This document shows positions 36,084 to 48,248 of a stretch of 64,000 nt of DNA, piece after piece. The DNA is taken from positions 96,172-160,171 of the forward strand of contig JAWPHD010005598.1 in NCBI GenBank assembly GCA_037043455.1. Reading direction: 5' to 3'. Every line of letters begins with the position of its first letter. Positions within the stretch are counted from its first letter, which is position 1. Below the pieces are notes generated by a model, which saw nothing but the letters and a program-made list of their open reading frames with translations, did not search any database and was not told the DNA's origin. A program made the translations under genes and the position numbers. The stretch comes from Cyrtodaria siliqua. Taxonomy: Eukaryota; Mollusca; Bivalvia; Adapedonta; Hiatellidae.

Positions 36084-36744
36084 GAGTGTATGTTAATATT
36101 ACGCTGTATGTAAAATATTGACAATAGAATATGTTTAAATCAACAGAGCATAACGTATGTTTATTTAACTTGTACTTATATATGCATGTATATATGTTTA
36201 TAACTTTCCATGCATAATAAGTCAAGTCGGTTTAGGCAAAACGACATTTTCTATCGAGATTATGAGCAATCTTAACATCATTATAATGATATAATAAGAA
36301 ACAAAACCCACTTACATCATTTTAATGTACAATAAGAAACAAAATCTACTCACGGGGTTATTGAATTTTTTCCCCATGTTTACTGGTGTCGCGTCTGTAA
36401 TTGATTAAGCTATTTCACAGTTGGCTCCCACACAACTATACCTGGTATAGACGGATTATATATGATCCAACAATATGCATAAAAGCATAAATTATAGACA
36501 CTTCACGAGTCGATAGACTTCACGAGTCGACGGTCACGGATGTCATACATACACATACCAGCATACGCGGTATCGATTTTTCAGGGTATTAATCGTCTGG
36601 TGAGGTGGGGAGGGGAGTACGGTGAAAACTGGAAAATAATGGTTAACGGCTCAATCTTTTTTGCCACTTTCTAAACGTGCTGAGTTTAAGAAATGTGTAA
36701 CGAGGTTTTGTACGGAGTGCCGTTTTACTTGTTAATACCATTTT
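36084..36744. other. Non-coding, no feature recognised
   Basis: AT-rich DNA between a SINE and the palindrome array; a small direct repeat of CACTTCACGAGTCGA occurs near 36498-36530. Confidence 0.5.
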
Positions 36745-36862
36745 GAGATATCACGTATTCGAATATGTGATATCACATTTCTGAATACTTGATATCACGT
36801 ATTCGAATACGTGATATCACCTATTGAATACGTGATATCACCTATTCGAATACGTGATATCT
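36745..36862. repeat. Array of long palindromes
   Basis: The block 36791-36818 is a perfect 28-bp palindrome (GATATCACGTATTC joined to its complement). Flanking partial copies run from GAGATATCACGTATTCGAAT (36745) to TACGTGATATC (36862). Similar in design, but not sequence, to the arrays of the foldback elements at 31-33.7 kb. Confidence 0.9.
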
Positions 36863-37371
36863 GAATTTGCTCTTTGTAAATCAAATAACCGCTTCCTTAG
36901 ACCCCGTGTCCAATCGGTCCGGGTCCATTCGACTGTTCAATGAAAAGGGTTAAACGATAAAGGTCGTTTATTAAACGTGGATAGGACTCCCCACCTGAAA
37001 TGGATGCAACAACTTATTTCCAGTCGAGCCCACGGCAGGTGTGTTTTTACCTCCCCGGCATCCAGTCTAGGCTAGTACTGCTGGAAACAGTAGCCAATTA
37101 GGTAATCACCCAGCATTGAACACCAGTCGGGAAATCTGCGTATATATTCTAAAATGGTACATGCCATCGTGAGTAAGTCTTTCGAATGTTTCTTCCACAT
37201 CGTCGGGGTCAAAGAAATATGCGTGCCGAGGTCACCGCAAAAAGCGTCCCCGGAATTTATTCGGACCAAGAGGTGTGTAGATCAAACCTTGGTAATATTC
37301 GTCGATTTGTTATATCGCCTACTTTACTGGCACATGTCATCGTCTAAAAACAACCACTAAATGGCATATTA
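36863..37371. other. Non-coding, no feature recognised
   Basis: No conserved frame or repeat copy seen up to the TIR element that starts at 37372. Confidence 0.45.
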
Positions 37372-38092
37372 AGGCCCCTTTACACAGGGCTGCGACCTTT
37401 GTGCCACCTTTGAGCGACCAAAAAATAGAAAGGACGCTCAATGGTCGCCTAAACCCAGAAAATCATGTTTTTATGTAACTGCTCCAGCGATCCTTGGGCC
37501 TCCCTTGAACCACCAAAAATGCAATTTTCGGGCATTTTCATGGCGATCTACGAACGACCTGTGCGTCCACTGAGCCACATGCCTGCCCCCCTGTGCTTCC
37601 CCTGTGCAACCTACGGCAACCAACGCGATTATAGGCTACATAGGCGACCCCCGAGAAATGTTTGGGCAACCATTGAGCCTCATCTGTGCCTCATCTGTGC
37701 CATCATCGGCGACCAACGGCAACTAACGGCGATCACTGGACGACCATTCAGCCAAAAAAAATTTGCAGCAGAACGCATCTTTTACCTGGCGACCATTGGG
37801 CGACAACTGTGCCTCCATTCTGCAACCACGGTAATGCTTGTGCCTCCCTTCTTCCTCCTTTGAGCCACCTTTGAGCAACCAACCTCCTCGGCGACCTTTG
37901 TGCGACTGTTTTGAACATGTTCAAAAATTCACGGCGAAAATGGCGTCCATGGCGATGTCTGAACCTCCTGTGTACCACCTTTGAACGACCTAGGCAAACA
38001 TTCTGCCTCCTTTGAGCCTCCAACGACGACCTGGCAAATGTTATGGTCGCACACGGGAGGCACAAAGGTCGCCATCCTGTGTAAAGGCCCCA
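37372..38092. mobile_element. 721-bp TIR element, PIF/Harbinger-like
   Basis: Ends are inverted: AGGCCCCTTTACACAGGG on the left and CCTGTGTAAAGGCCCCA on the right, followed inward by GCGACCTTTGTGCC and its complement. Flanked by TTA on both sides (37369-37371, 38093-38095), the 3-bp target usual for PIF/Harbinger. The interior is a GC-richer patchwork of GGCGACC, TGTGCCTCC and TTTGAGC words in both orientations. Frames through it (37465-37863, 37748-38065) are not transposase. Confidence 0.8.
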
Positions 38093-38229
38093 TTACTTCT
38101 GCGTTGTCCGATGCCTTTGTGCATTGATGTTATCGGCGTTGGGGGAATAATTGTCATATGATCAACTCGCCTCGTCCCGTGCGGTTCCCGGGCACGAATA
38201 GGACCACTGCTTATCCAGACAGAAGGGTA

Positions 38230-38480
38230 AAATGCCGCTCAATTCATGTTCATAGTGTTTGTTAAAGGTCTTCATCGAGATCCCTGTATTATTTCAGGTG
38301 CTACTTGCTTGTTGGCAAAAAACAATGATAATGGCTTCAGCGAAAAATGATGTGTTTTTTTTTCCAACAGAACTTGCAGCAACACTGCATCTATACGAGT
38401 GAAAGGTTCTATGCCAATTCTTCATATTTTAATTTTGATTTAAACCGAGGGGTGGGTCTAGAATATACTCATTCCTGTTG
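38230..38480 (+). mobile_element. SINE-like family D, degraded
   Basis: Shares GTTAAAGGTCTTCATC, CCCTGTATTATTTCAGGTGCTA, TTGCAGCAAC and CTCATTCCTGTT with the 15.5-kb copy (plus orientation). Lacks the ATTCA tail. Confidence 0.7.
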
Positions 38481-38986
38481 CCGCCGTATAAACATCGTTT
38501 ACGTCATGCGTGATGAATGGATGTGTGAAAAATTTTGCTCGTGGAATATATTTATATTATTTGGATTTAATGCGTTTCCGGGATTTCTTGGACATTGCAA
38601 GGTCATTAAAAGAAAGATAAGTACTTTTTCTACAGAGTTGTGTAAATTTCAAAAACATCATTGTTATATCAAAACCTTCGCCTTGAAAAATGTGTTTTTC
38701 TTTTGTTCATTTATGACAAAAAAAAATTAAAAAATAACAAGATGGACGACGACCTGGATTATTACCTTTTTCTAGTTTGCCGTAGGCAATATAGGCATAT
38801 CATATAAAGTCTAGAGTGCATTCTGTGAACTAATCCTGTATTAAACCCGTACTAATCCAGCATTGTGTACCTGTGGGGAATACGGTCAGTGATAAGTGAT
38901 AAGTGATAATTATACCGCTGTTAACAGTAATTTGACGCATTCTGTTTACATACGTAACAGGTCGTGGTGTTAAGTTGTGAGACAAA

Positions 38987-40809
38987 ATGGATTCTGAATG
39001 TTTAAATGATCAAATATTTGAACTGACACAAGTACTATTAACCGACAATACTCAAGTCAAAGGTTTTGTGTCTGCGGGTCGTCCATCACTATGTGACCCG
39101 GATGAGGACATATACCCGAGCGAGGAGATATACATGGATTCAACTGAATTAAATGAATGCAACCGTCTTATTAACTTATTCCGTGAGCCACCGGGAGAGT
39201 TATTCGTTACGCGTTTGTTACTGGACTACGGCTCGTGCGAGACAAAACTCGAAGAAACGCGCCTGGTGCTATACGACACCTTGAAGGAATCGGAAGATTT
39301 CCTGTAAGACGTGTGTATACCGTAAAGGTGAAACATTTGCAGTTAAGCTGGCCAATGACATACGAACGTTGCTGGCAGTAATCGAGGGGGGCGAATATTA
39401 TTTTCTTAAAGACCTAATAAGTATTTCCCGACGAAAATTGTTTTCACAGTCGCGTAGCGCAGCTGTCCAGGAACTCCATGGGTCGATAGCAACAACAACA
39501 ACATGTATGTGCAGCAATGACGTCACTATACTAAAGGATACGGTAACGTCGTTGCAGGCATAACTACTCATGATGAAACAGTGCATGGTAGCAAATAAAC
39601 GGATACGAGCTGAACAAATACAAATTGTTACAAAGACAGTATTTAGCTTGAAAACGGACATACAAGCATATTCTGAAACTTCCAAGGATAGTGCGAAACA
39701 AATAAACAGTTATGTCAGTGACCTAAAAAGAACTGAGCTTGACTCAGAACTGAACTAATAAAACTGAGAGAATCGTAAGAGTGTATTCAGGCTAGTAGTA
39801 ATAAGGTTGTTGAGAGAGCCCTTTATCCATTACATGTTGACAACTCTCGTATTTCTACAGATGTATCAGATTTACACACTGTCGGAATAAGTGAGTTTGA
39901 CACGGTATTGGAACCTATTGATACGTTTGGTAACGTTGTAATGCCCACAATTAAAAATATATATCGGCATGAAACAAATGCAGACGAAATTGCTGATTTG
40001 TTGTCAGGAAACATAAGTGTTGAGGCTCTGGCATCAAGTCCCATTACAATGCACACTATTTCATCTAGTATTGGCTCTCCCGCTTAGTCAGTTTTCGAAC
40101 ATGTATTCGACAATAACCAATATTCACCAGAATGTGTGGTTGCCGATAAATCAGACGAATCGAATGCAATGCATATTGCTACTGTATTATCCCAGAACCA
40201 AGGGAGAAAACACAGTTTTGCCAAAAATGGTCAAAAGCGTAAGAAAGGCAACACAATAATAAATACTAATAATATGACGCGTTATACCAAAAATAGTCCG
40301 GTGACATTTTCAGATATTATTATCGCAATCGGTACCCCTAGTCGCCCACGTAAAAATGGTATTCCTGTGAGAATTAAAAATCGCGACGCAGTAATGGATA
40401 CGAGGAAGATTTCAGTGTCTATGTGCGTAAGCGGACAAAGAGGTATTTATGTAACACCATTAATGAAAACAAAATTGCAAGTTATGTTAGTCGTCGTGTC
40501 CCAAAAGTAACAAAAAAAAATACATTCCCTTCTAGTCGTGTTCCCGACGAGGTTGTTTTACAGCTCAATGTCGAAGCAAACGTGGATAGTGGTTTACTTG
40601 AAAATGACGGCTTCTGGCCACGCCACGTTGTGTGCAAGCCTTGGTTATCGCGAAACCAAAATACTAAAATGCGCATGAGTGAGCGGCGCGAGCAGCAAAA
40701 TAAACCATGGTCTGAGTGTAATGTGCAACAATATAGCCGGAAAAACAATCGAATGCAAACCGCTAACTACGAACACGATACTATTTACCAGTATCTAGAT
40801 ATTGATTAA
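38987..40809 (+). pseudogene. Broken LINE ORF1-like gene
   Basis: A succession of plus frames (38987-39307, about 39304-39563, 39570-39758, about 39770-40088, 40136-40510, 40423-40809) reads as one decayed protein with several frameshifts. The middle is hydrophilic and could be coiled-coil. The end has 'VRKRTKRYLC', 'VNVEANVDSGLLENDGFW'-like composition and a terminal 'FWPRHVVCKPW' near 40612-40644, a pattern I associate with ORF1/gag-like proteins of invertebrate LINEs. A LINE ORF2 C-terminus follows 150 bp downstream, supporting this. Alternative: an unrelated mobile-element gene. Confidence 0.5.
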
Positions 40810-40956
40810 ATAAGTCGATACATAAAGGAAATTTCCTGATGTTAAGTTCTTATTTTTCATTATAGCGATTTTGAAATAATGTGCTACTCATTAAATCTGA
40901 TATGATGTAATTGTATGTTTATTTGTTTAAGTGTTCATGTTCTCACTATCTTCATA

Positions 40957-41531
40957 GATGTGGACGGTACCGTCGTAAACGAAAAGTCATGGGCGTTTCA
41001 AGTAAACAACCTTTTAGATAGTCTGGGATTTGGCTACATATGGAATAACAGTACGGTATCAAATCTACAAATGCAAAAGGTTATTGAAAGGATTTCAGAC
41101 CAATATCTACAAACATGGTATTCTGAAATTAATAACTCACCCAAGCTTGAAACATATGTCAAAATTAAAAAAGGATTTGAAATTGAAAAATATTTAAATT
41201 GCGTTGCTAATATAAATCACCGTAAAGCATTAACTAGATTTAGATGTTCTGCACACAAACTTGCTATTGAAGAAGGTCGATTTCGAAATATTGAACGAAA
41301 TATGAGTTATGTACAAAATGTAATATGAATGTTGTAGAAAACGAGTATCATTTTTTAATGGTATGTCCTAAATACAGAATTATACGTAATTACTGTTTTC
41401 CAAATTACTCTTGTTCTTGGCCAACTAGTCAAACATTTGTGTCACTTATGATCACACAAGCAACTGGACTGTTAATACGATTAGCAAAATTTATATATAT
41501 AGCCAACGAACTTAGAAATAGTGATAATTAG
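40957..41531 (+). pseudogene. LINE ORF2 C-terminal fragment
   Basis: Frames 40957-41328 and 41325-41531 encode 'LLDSLGFGYIWNN', 'HRKALTRFRCSAHKLAIEEG', 'VENEYHFLMVCPKYRIIR' and 'RLAKFIYIANELR', the post-RT region with its Cys/His motif (first Cys pair eroded). Paralogous to 42905-43855, 44869-45147 and 45590-46099. No endonuclease or RT lies between it and the ORF1-like remnant, so an internal deletion is likely. Confidence 0.8.
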
Positions 41532-42507
41532 TGTTTCTATTTGCATATGTGTGTAAACACATTTGCGTGTAATATAATACTTGTTTGTAAATTAAATACA
41601 TATAACTCTTAGACTTATATAAGGCTCGAGCCTCCTCGCCAAATATAATATCTGAGAACTATGTTATTATCATGTATTTTATAAATGATTTATGAGGATA
41701 ATTTGTTATCTTATAAATACTTACATGTTGGCTCCGTTATATCCATTCAACCAAACGAGAATTAGACTTAATCCTTGACTAATAATCACAATAATATTGA
41801 TGACATAAGTGGTAATATCCTTTCGTTATGTAACTCAGGTAAGTGTAACAGAGTCACGTGTATTTGTCACTTATTCCTCGTGATCTCAAAGTAAAGCGGA
41901 GTGATTTGTATAGTGCAATGTCTCTACTTAGTAAATGTTCGCATGACAGGTCAAATATATTTGTAAACTAATCAACTGATCATATAACAACAGGTCACTT
42001 GGACCCTGTTCACTGTGTGAACTTCTACAAGAACCAGATAGTGAGTGCCACAACCAGCAACAAGATCGGTGTTCATACGTCAGTCGATGCTCAGGTATGG
42101 AATAGCTGTTATATGACAAATTATGGTAGTATTTATTTGTTAGTAATATTTCTAAAATAACTGGAATGGTGCCTTAGAAGCAGATTTCTCAAAGGTGCTA
42201 CAAAGAGAAACTAAGCCTACTGTGTGTGATATACAAGCTCATAACATACATGGAAATAACTATTTGTTCGGGGCACTTGTTTCAGACAAAGGTTTTTCAG
42301 CATTAACATGAGCAATTTTATTAATGCGTGACAATTGTGATTTTGTGGCGTCTACTTTTCAAAACCATGAGTGATATTGACTTTTACCAAAATGACTGGC
42401 ACGACATGTAGTTGGTCATAACCAAAGTTCATTTTGATTGGATGTCAATCATGGCCGCAAGCGGTCGTCTTTGTTTACATAGAGTTATATAGGAAAAACT
42501 TGTGGAC
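41532..42507. other. Non-coding, no feature recognised
   Basis: AT-rich DNA with LINE 3' UTR-like sequence at its start; nothing else supportable. Confidence 0.4.
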
Positions 42508-43858
42508 AGACAGACAGACAGACAGACTTTTTATTCAGACTTGTACAAAGTACATCGTCTACAATACATACATATTAGCATATATGATGTCAACGTATAT
42601 ATACAAGTAAATGATGAAATATATACAAATGGTATAATTAATCATTTCATTATTATTGTTATTATTATTATTATGTAGTATAGTAAATAAGAGTAGGAGG
42701 TTGAACTAAGTAACTACCTTTCAATAGTTAATAAAGCGTTTCTTAATACAATTGATTCTTTAACATATAACAGAAGTTTTATTATTTTTTGTCATGTGAT
42801 TTCAATGGTGAAATATATACAAATGGTATAATTTATCATTTCATTATTATTATTATTATTATTATGTAGTATAGTAAATAAGAGTAGGAGGTTGAACTAC
42901 GTAACTACCTTTCAATAGTTAATAATGCGTTTCTTAATATAATTGATTCTTTAACATATAACGAAAGTTTTATTATTTCTATCTTGTCATGTGATTTCAG
43001 TAACTCCAAATATTTGAAAACAGAAGGACGTTTGTAATAACAACGTTTTAAGTATTTCTTTCTAATATCAATATAACAAGGACAAATACATACAAAATGA
43101 AATTCATCTTCTATATCTAAACTATTACAAATTAGGCAATATCTTTCTTCACGAAGTGTTCTATTGCTGGCATATCTACCAGTCTGTATTCTGAGTGGAT
43201 GCACAGATAGTCTAAGTCTAGTAAAATATAGACGTAAACTTCTTGGCAAAATATCTAAATATGTTTCATATTCCAAACTAGTTTTAATATCTTTGTACAA
43301 TGTTAACACAGAACTGTTGTTTAAGGTACCACACCAATTTTGTTTAAAGGCATCTAAAACTCTAATTCTAAAGTCATACAAAAAAACGTCACTGTTTATA
43401 TAAGACGCATTATCGAATACATAAGAAAAACCGTAATCATCTAGTAATTTCTTAACACTGCTAACCCAGTTCGTTTTTCCGCTATTACAGTCCTGTAAAG
43501 CGTGTCCATACACAGTCTTTAGAATGATATTGTCAGTATTTATTACTTTCAACCAATATTTCATAATTCTTATATATCTATTAACATATAGGGGATATCT
43601 TCCAAGTTCACCATACACAGCTGCATTGCATGTATTAGGTAGTACCTTTAATAACCTTTTGCAAAATTTTAAATGAATTCTTTCAATTTCTTTAGATTTA
43701 GTATTGCCCCAAATCTCACATGCATAACTAAGAACAGACACAACAAAGGCATTGAACAACTGACATAAAGTTTTAGGACTCAAATCATATACTTTACATT
43801 TACATAATGGCGACAACTTCTGAAAGTGTTTGGTCTTATTTCCATAAAACTTCACAGG
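42508..43858 (-). mobile_element. 5'-truncated LINE, longest open ORF2 tail (316 aa)
   Basis: The minus frame 43855-42905 is open for 316 codons: 'LCQLFNAFVVSVLSYACEIW', 'HLKFCKRLLKVLPNT', 'YGELGRYPLYVNRYIRIMKY', 'LRLSVHPLRIQTGRYA', and the motif C-x2-C, 'EDEFHFVCICP' (Cys-Cys-His-Cys). This is the C-terminal third of a non-LTR ORF2; endonuclease and RT are absent because of 5' truncation near 43858. The 3' end has AATAAA and a (CTGT)n tail at 42509-42531 (minus strand). Its open state suggests a fairly young insertion. Confidence 0.88.
42620..43005. repeat. ~185-bp tandem duplication of the LINE 3' end
   Basis: Two copies of the stretch ATATACAAATGGTATAAT...GTCATGTGATTTCA (about 42625-42812 and 42813-43000), covering the ORF2 stop and 3' UTR. 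They differ by a few bases and ATT-repeat length. Confidence 0.85.
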
Positions 43859-44868
43859 TTCCCATGGCTGATCTTGCTATCAAAATCTATCAGTAGAGCT
43901 GCAAGGTCATTGACCTCTTGTTTTACCGATGTACATCTTATTTGGGTACTATTGAATTTTGTCTTAAACGTCTGAAAAACCTTTGGCTGAAACAAGTGCC
44001 CCAAACAATAGGCCCTGTCTGGTCTCTTTATATAAAACATGTAGATTTTTCAACTAAATAACATCTCCTCCTTTTTATATAAGAATCATATGAGAATCGT
44101 ATCTCATAAGAGAATGCAGTCATATGTATCAAAAATGGCAAACTTGCCATTGTAGAGAGTGGCCTCTGTAGCTCGGTGGATGCAGTCTTGCGCTTTAGAG
44201 CTGCAGACCTGTGCACCCAAGGTTTGCTCCCTGGCGGTGGCACGTCTGATGGGCTTCATCATACTTCACCTCATCTCCCTCTGAGGTCACTATCCAAATA
44301 TAGACTTATAGGACTCGCACCACTATTATCTCCCTTGAATACTCGTGCCCTACAGATGAAGGAGGTAGATGAAAAAAAAACAAGTTCGCAGGTTCTAAAT
44401 CTACAGCATTTTAGGAAGAGATCACAGAAAAATGCATGTTGATATAAGATTTCTAGCTAATTCTGCCTCATTTTACACATCATGGGTCTAATCACCACGG
44501 GGTTGTATTTTTGTCTAAATTTTGAAATTAAAAAAATGAAATTAAAAAAAGTTCAATCTGGTAAATATTTGTTGAATGTGTTTTAAATTGCAGATATTGG
44601 ATCAATGAAGAATTTAAGCATAAATACATGTTGCAAAATCTGTTTTATCTCTATGCCACGAACAAAAACATTACAATGGGACCCTATGGAAAATTAATTG
44701 TGGTGTGAGACGTACATGTACTAACAAGCTCATTTCATTCATTTATTCAATTGTGGCTTCTTAAAGGGACACATGGCAATCTTGAGTTTTATTCAAACAT
44801 GAAGCTTTTCTCCTTGATTTAGTTATCCTGCACCATTTTGACTTTAAAAGGCTAAACAAATTGAACGA
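43859..44868. other. Non-coding; possible tRNA-like SINE at 44158-44330
   Basis: GCCTCTGTAGCTCGGTGGATG (box A-like, 44160-44180) and AAGGTTTGCTCCC (box B-like, 44218-44230) are about 50 bp apart, as in a tRNA-derived head. No second copy or target duplication was found, so this is tentative. The rest is AT-rich. Confidence 0.35.
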
Positions 44869-45440
44869 GTGCATATGCAGTTCTGTAAACAATTATTGGG
44901 TGTGAAAACGTCAACTCAAAACGATTTTATTTATGGGGAACTAGGTAGAACAAATTATGCTACACGAAGACTATATATTATTATCAAATATAGAAACTTA
45001 CGTAAAGAATGTTTGCCTAAATATTACTGCTCCTTTCCAACAAAACAAAAATTCATTTCACTTATGAAATCTGATCAATCGGGTTTGTTAAAACGTTTAG
45101 CTAAGTATGTGTTTTTAGCAAATGAATTAAGAAGTAAAGTTGATTAATACAAAATAATGAATAACACCTGAAAATATATTTACTATATAAGTTGAGGAAT
45201 TCTGTAAAAACTACATTTAATTAATTTGCCTTAATTGAATACTGAATATTGAAAATTGTTAATAACATTTATTAAATGTTAATAACTAATAACTATAAAT
45301 TCTTTTTTTTGATGTAGTGTAAAGAGTGAATGTATATATGTATTATGTTTCTTCTCAGTATGTTTTTGTAACCCGCCTAGTTCAAGGCAAAAAACATGTA
45401 TATGTTATGCCAATAAACTATTGAATTGAATTGAATTATC
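44860..45440 (+). mobile_element. LINE ORF2 tail with internal deletion
   Basis: Frame 44869-45147 starts 'MQFCKQLLGVKTSTQNDFIY' and 'YGELGRTNYATRRLYIIIKY', then jumps directly to 'CLPKYYCSFPTKQKFISLMK' and 'RLAKYVFLANELR', skipping the whole Cys/His region present in its paralogues while staying in frame. The element ends in (ATTGA)n at 45421-45440. Confidence 0.8.
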
Positions 45441-45445
45441 AAATA

Positions 45446-46477
45446 TTGGTTAAAGGTTATTAGTACGGACGAAAGAAAATATATAAATTATGTTTATAAA
45501 TTGATGTTAAACGACATAAATGATAAACCGAACACCAAAAATTGGGCCTCTTTAATTAAAAATGCTCTAGCGCAGTTTTTTTTTTCGAGGTGTGGACATT
45601 ACAAGGTGTAGGAAATAAAGTACTCTTCCTAAATGTGTTAAAACAAAGACTTACCGATAATTTTGTTCAAAACTGGAACAGTAGACTAAATGAGTCTAGT
45701 AGAGCTTCTTTTTATAAAGAATTTTCATCGTTTGAATTTCAAAAATATTTGGATATTATTAACATAAAAAAATTCAGAATTGCTCTTTCCAGATTACGAG
45801 TATCATCTCACCGGTTAGAAATAGAAGCAGGCAGATGGTCAAAACCACAAATAACTCCGAGAGAAAATCGTAAATGTAAACTTTGTAATTGTGTTGAAGA
45901 CGAGTTTCATTTCGTTTTTGAATGTTCATTATATAATAATATTAGAGTTGCATTAATCAAACCATATTACTATAAAAGGAAAAGCATGTTTAAAGCTGTT
46001 GAACTTTTGCAATCGACAAACACGCGGGATATAAAAAATATTGGTGAATATATTTATAAAAGTTTTAAGGTAAGGAATGATACAGTGTTTGCCAGATAGG
46101 ATCTGACTTAATTGTTGTAATAATCGCATACTTTTAATTATAATACAATGCGGTTGTGTATGTTTGTTTTGTGAATGTGTTTATCGCTATGCTATTTATG
46201 TGTGTTTATATTCTGTAGGGGTATATATTTTAATTATAACTCATGAATGGATGAATGTTTATAATTTGACTGCCATGTTGTCTTCAGATATTTATATGAG
46301 GTAACAAAGAAAACAGTCACACTGTCCACTATGACCGAGAAACATAGTTTAAATAGTATTTGTATTTGATTGATTTGCTCAAGGGTCTTTTCAGACTTAT
46401 TGCAAAATTTTATATATACATTTGTAAGGTTTATGGAGGATGGCCTCGAACCTCCATAGACCTATGACGAGGTAAAT

Positions 46478-46512
<35 letters not shown>
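45446..46512 (+). mobile_element. 5'-truncated LINE ORF2 tail with 3' UTR
   Basis: Frame 45590-46099 (169 aa) has 'FQKYLDIINIKKFRIALSRL', 'EIEAGRWSKPQ', 'RKCKLCNCVEDEFHFVFECS', 'KRKSMFKAVELL' and stop TAG. Decayed coding continues upstream to 45446, immediately after the previous element's tail. The 3' UTR contains a hairpin (TATGGAGG / CCTCCATA near 46430-46462) before AAATAAAA and a (TA)n run ending at 46510. Confidence 0.82.
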
Positions 46513-46517
<5 letters not shown>

Positions 46518-47763
46518 TAAAAAAATTGAAATTTTTCTTCACTATTTTATCAAATTTTTTAATATATTATTGGTGCAATATTATCAAAAGTTAGTAATAT
46601 GTAAAAATAATTTTGCTTTGAACTATCTTAACAACTAATATTAATGATTAACAAATCCCAAGTTAAGAGAAAAACTAATGGGACACCGTGAGTTTTTAAA
46701 AAATCAAGGTTGCCGAATGTTCCTTTAAATGCAGAGTGTATTCTCTATGTCAGAATTCAATGGTAGGTAAGTATTGTTATTTATGCATTCCACATGCCAA
46801 AGTTCCATTCATTGCCATATTTACTTGATTTGGGAGAAAAGGAAATGTTCATATATATGTATGTAAACATAAGGTGCATTATGACTGGATGTCTGACTGA
46901 ACAAAATGTACGTGTCTATTGTTATTTAAATGAATGTAATTCAATTGAAGGTGTTTGCAATATACTGAAATGTATATAATTGAAGTAAATGTATGTGTAA
47001 TTTTAATATATGTTATACCAAAGGTATGTGCAATAAGAATAACTGTACATAATTGAACTAAATTTATAATGATTATCAGAATCCTCGTATTCAATAGTCT
47101 CATTTAAATTATATATTATGTATAATTTTAATATATTCTACTAAATGTTTGTTCAAATTGACAAAATGTAAATGACATTTAATTATATGAATATTTTACT
47201 GAAATGTCTTTGATAAAATGATTGTGTGATGTTCATTTCAAAGGGTAACTTTCTACTACGGGTTAATCCACTTTTGTCTATAGCAGTACCATGATAAGCA
47301 AGGAGAAAACTTGTTGCGAACCAAAACAGGATCAAGAAAAACAAATTGTGTTCATAATGGTGATATTCAATGTACAACATTAGTAAGGAAATTTTAGCCC
47401 AAAACAATTTATTTCCTTGCTTAAGCAGCTTGCCGGTAGAAGGTCTAAAATGAAAACGGGTCTTTTGTGAAATTGTGCATACTTGCATTGTCTTGTAGTG
47501 GACTTGACAGATATATAAAATTTACAACACAAACATTTAATGTTTTTATTTGTACTCAGAATTAAACCATAATGATAACCATCTGATGTGCCATCTTACA
47601 CCAAGATCCAAATGTCAACTTTACATTCCAACATCATTTAGTAATAGTTTAACTGAAAACTTAATCATGTCTTTCACGTTTGTTCACCCTATTCACCAAA
47701 CTTTGCATACGTTTAATCATTCGGCAAAAATCAATGTGCCATGCCAATATTTAAAGATCAAGA
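46513..47763. other. Non-coding, AT-rich
   Basis: No supported gene. Short frames at 46794-46979 and 47183-47488 have AT-driven composition and no recognisable content. Confidence 0.45.
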
Positions 47764-47850
47764 TAACATTCAACTTGGTCATGGTCACATTCAACTTGAT
47801 CAAGGTCACATTCAACTTGGTCAAGGTCATATTCAACTTGATCAATGTTA
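47764..47850. repeat. 22-bp tandem repeat, 4 copies
   Basis: Four units of ATTCAACTTGRTCAAGGTCA(CA/TA) with minor changes. Confidence 0.9.
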
Positions 47851-47913
47851 CTGGAATGGCTGAGCCAATTTTAAATCAGAAACATAACAATTCCTTTAAC
47901 TTTTTCATTTCTT

Positions 47914-48248
47914 CCTTCCCCGTGTGCTTGCCGGGGTAGAATACAACCACTGCAAATCCCGCTAGAGGCAGAGGTGTAGAACACCCCGTTCATGTTCATT
48001 TATCATGCTCATTCAAGGTCTGCGTCATGACACCGCGTATGCAAACGTGGAAATGTGGCTCCATCATAAATGGAGTGTCTACTGTAGAATTTGCAGCAAC
48101 TCTGCAGTTCTGCAGGTTAGAAGGTTCTACGTCTATTCTCCATATTTTATCTTGATGTAAATGGAGGATGAGCCTGGCATGTTCATTCCTGTTAGGCCCC
48201 ACATAAACGTTCATGTGTTGATGCGCCGTAAAACCCAATTCAATTCAA
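47914..48248 (+). mobile_element. SINE-like family D, complete copy
   Basis: Flanked by the 10-bp direct repeat TTCATTTCTT (47904-47913 and 48249-48258). 335 bp, starts CCTTCCCCGTGTGCTTGCCG and ends GTGTTGATGCGCCGTAAAAC then CCAATTCAATTC. The start has no obvious polymerase III boxes. The 3' tail matches those of SINE families A and B. Confidence 0.88.

Noticed and set aside
37465..38065. Arg/Pro-rich frames as a transposase
   Set aside because: They consist of the short GC-rich words of the TIR element on both strands and show no DDE or DNA-binding motif.
16241..45440. LINEs of this window as the partner of the ATTCA-tailed SINEs
   Set aside because: In sense orientation the LINE tails are (ATTGA)n, the complement type, and lack the shared TGTTGRTG tail.
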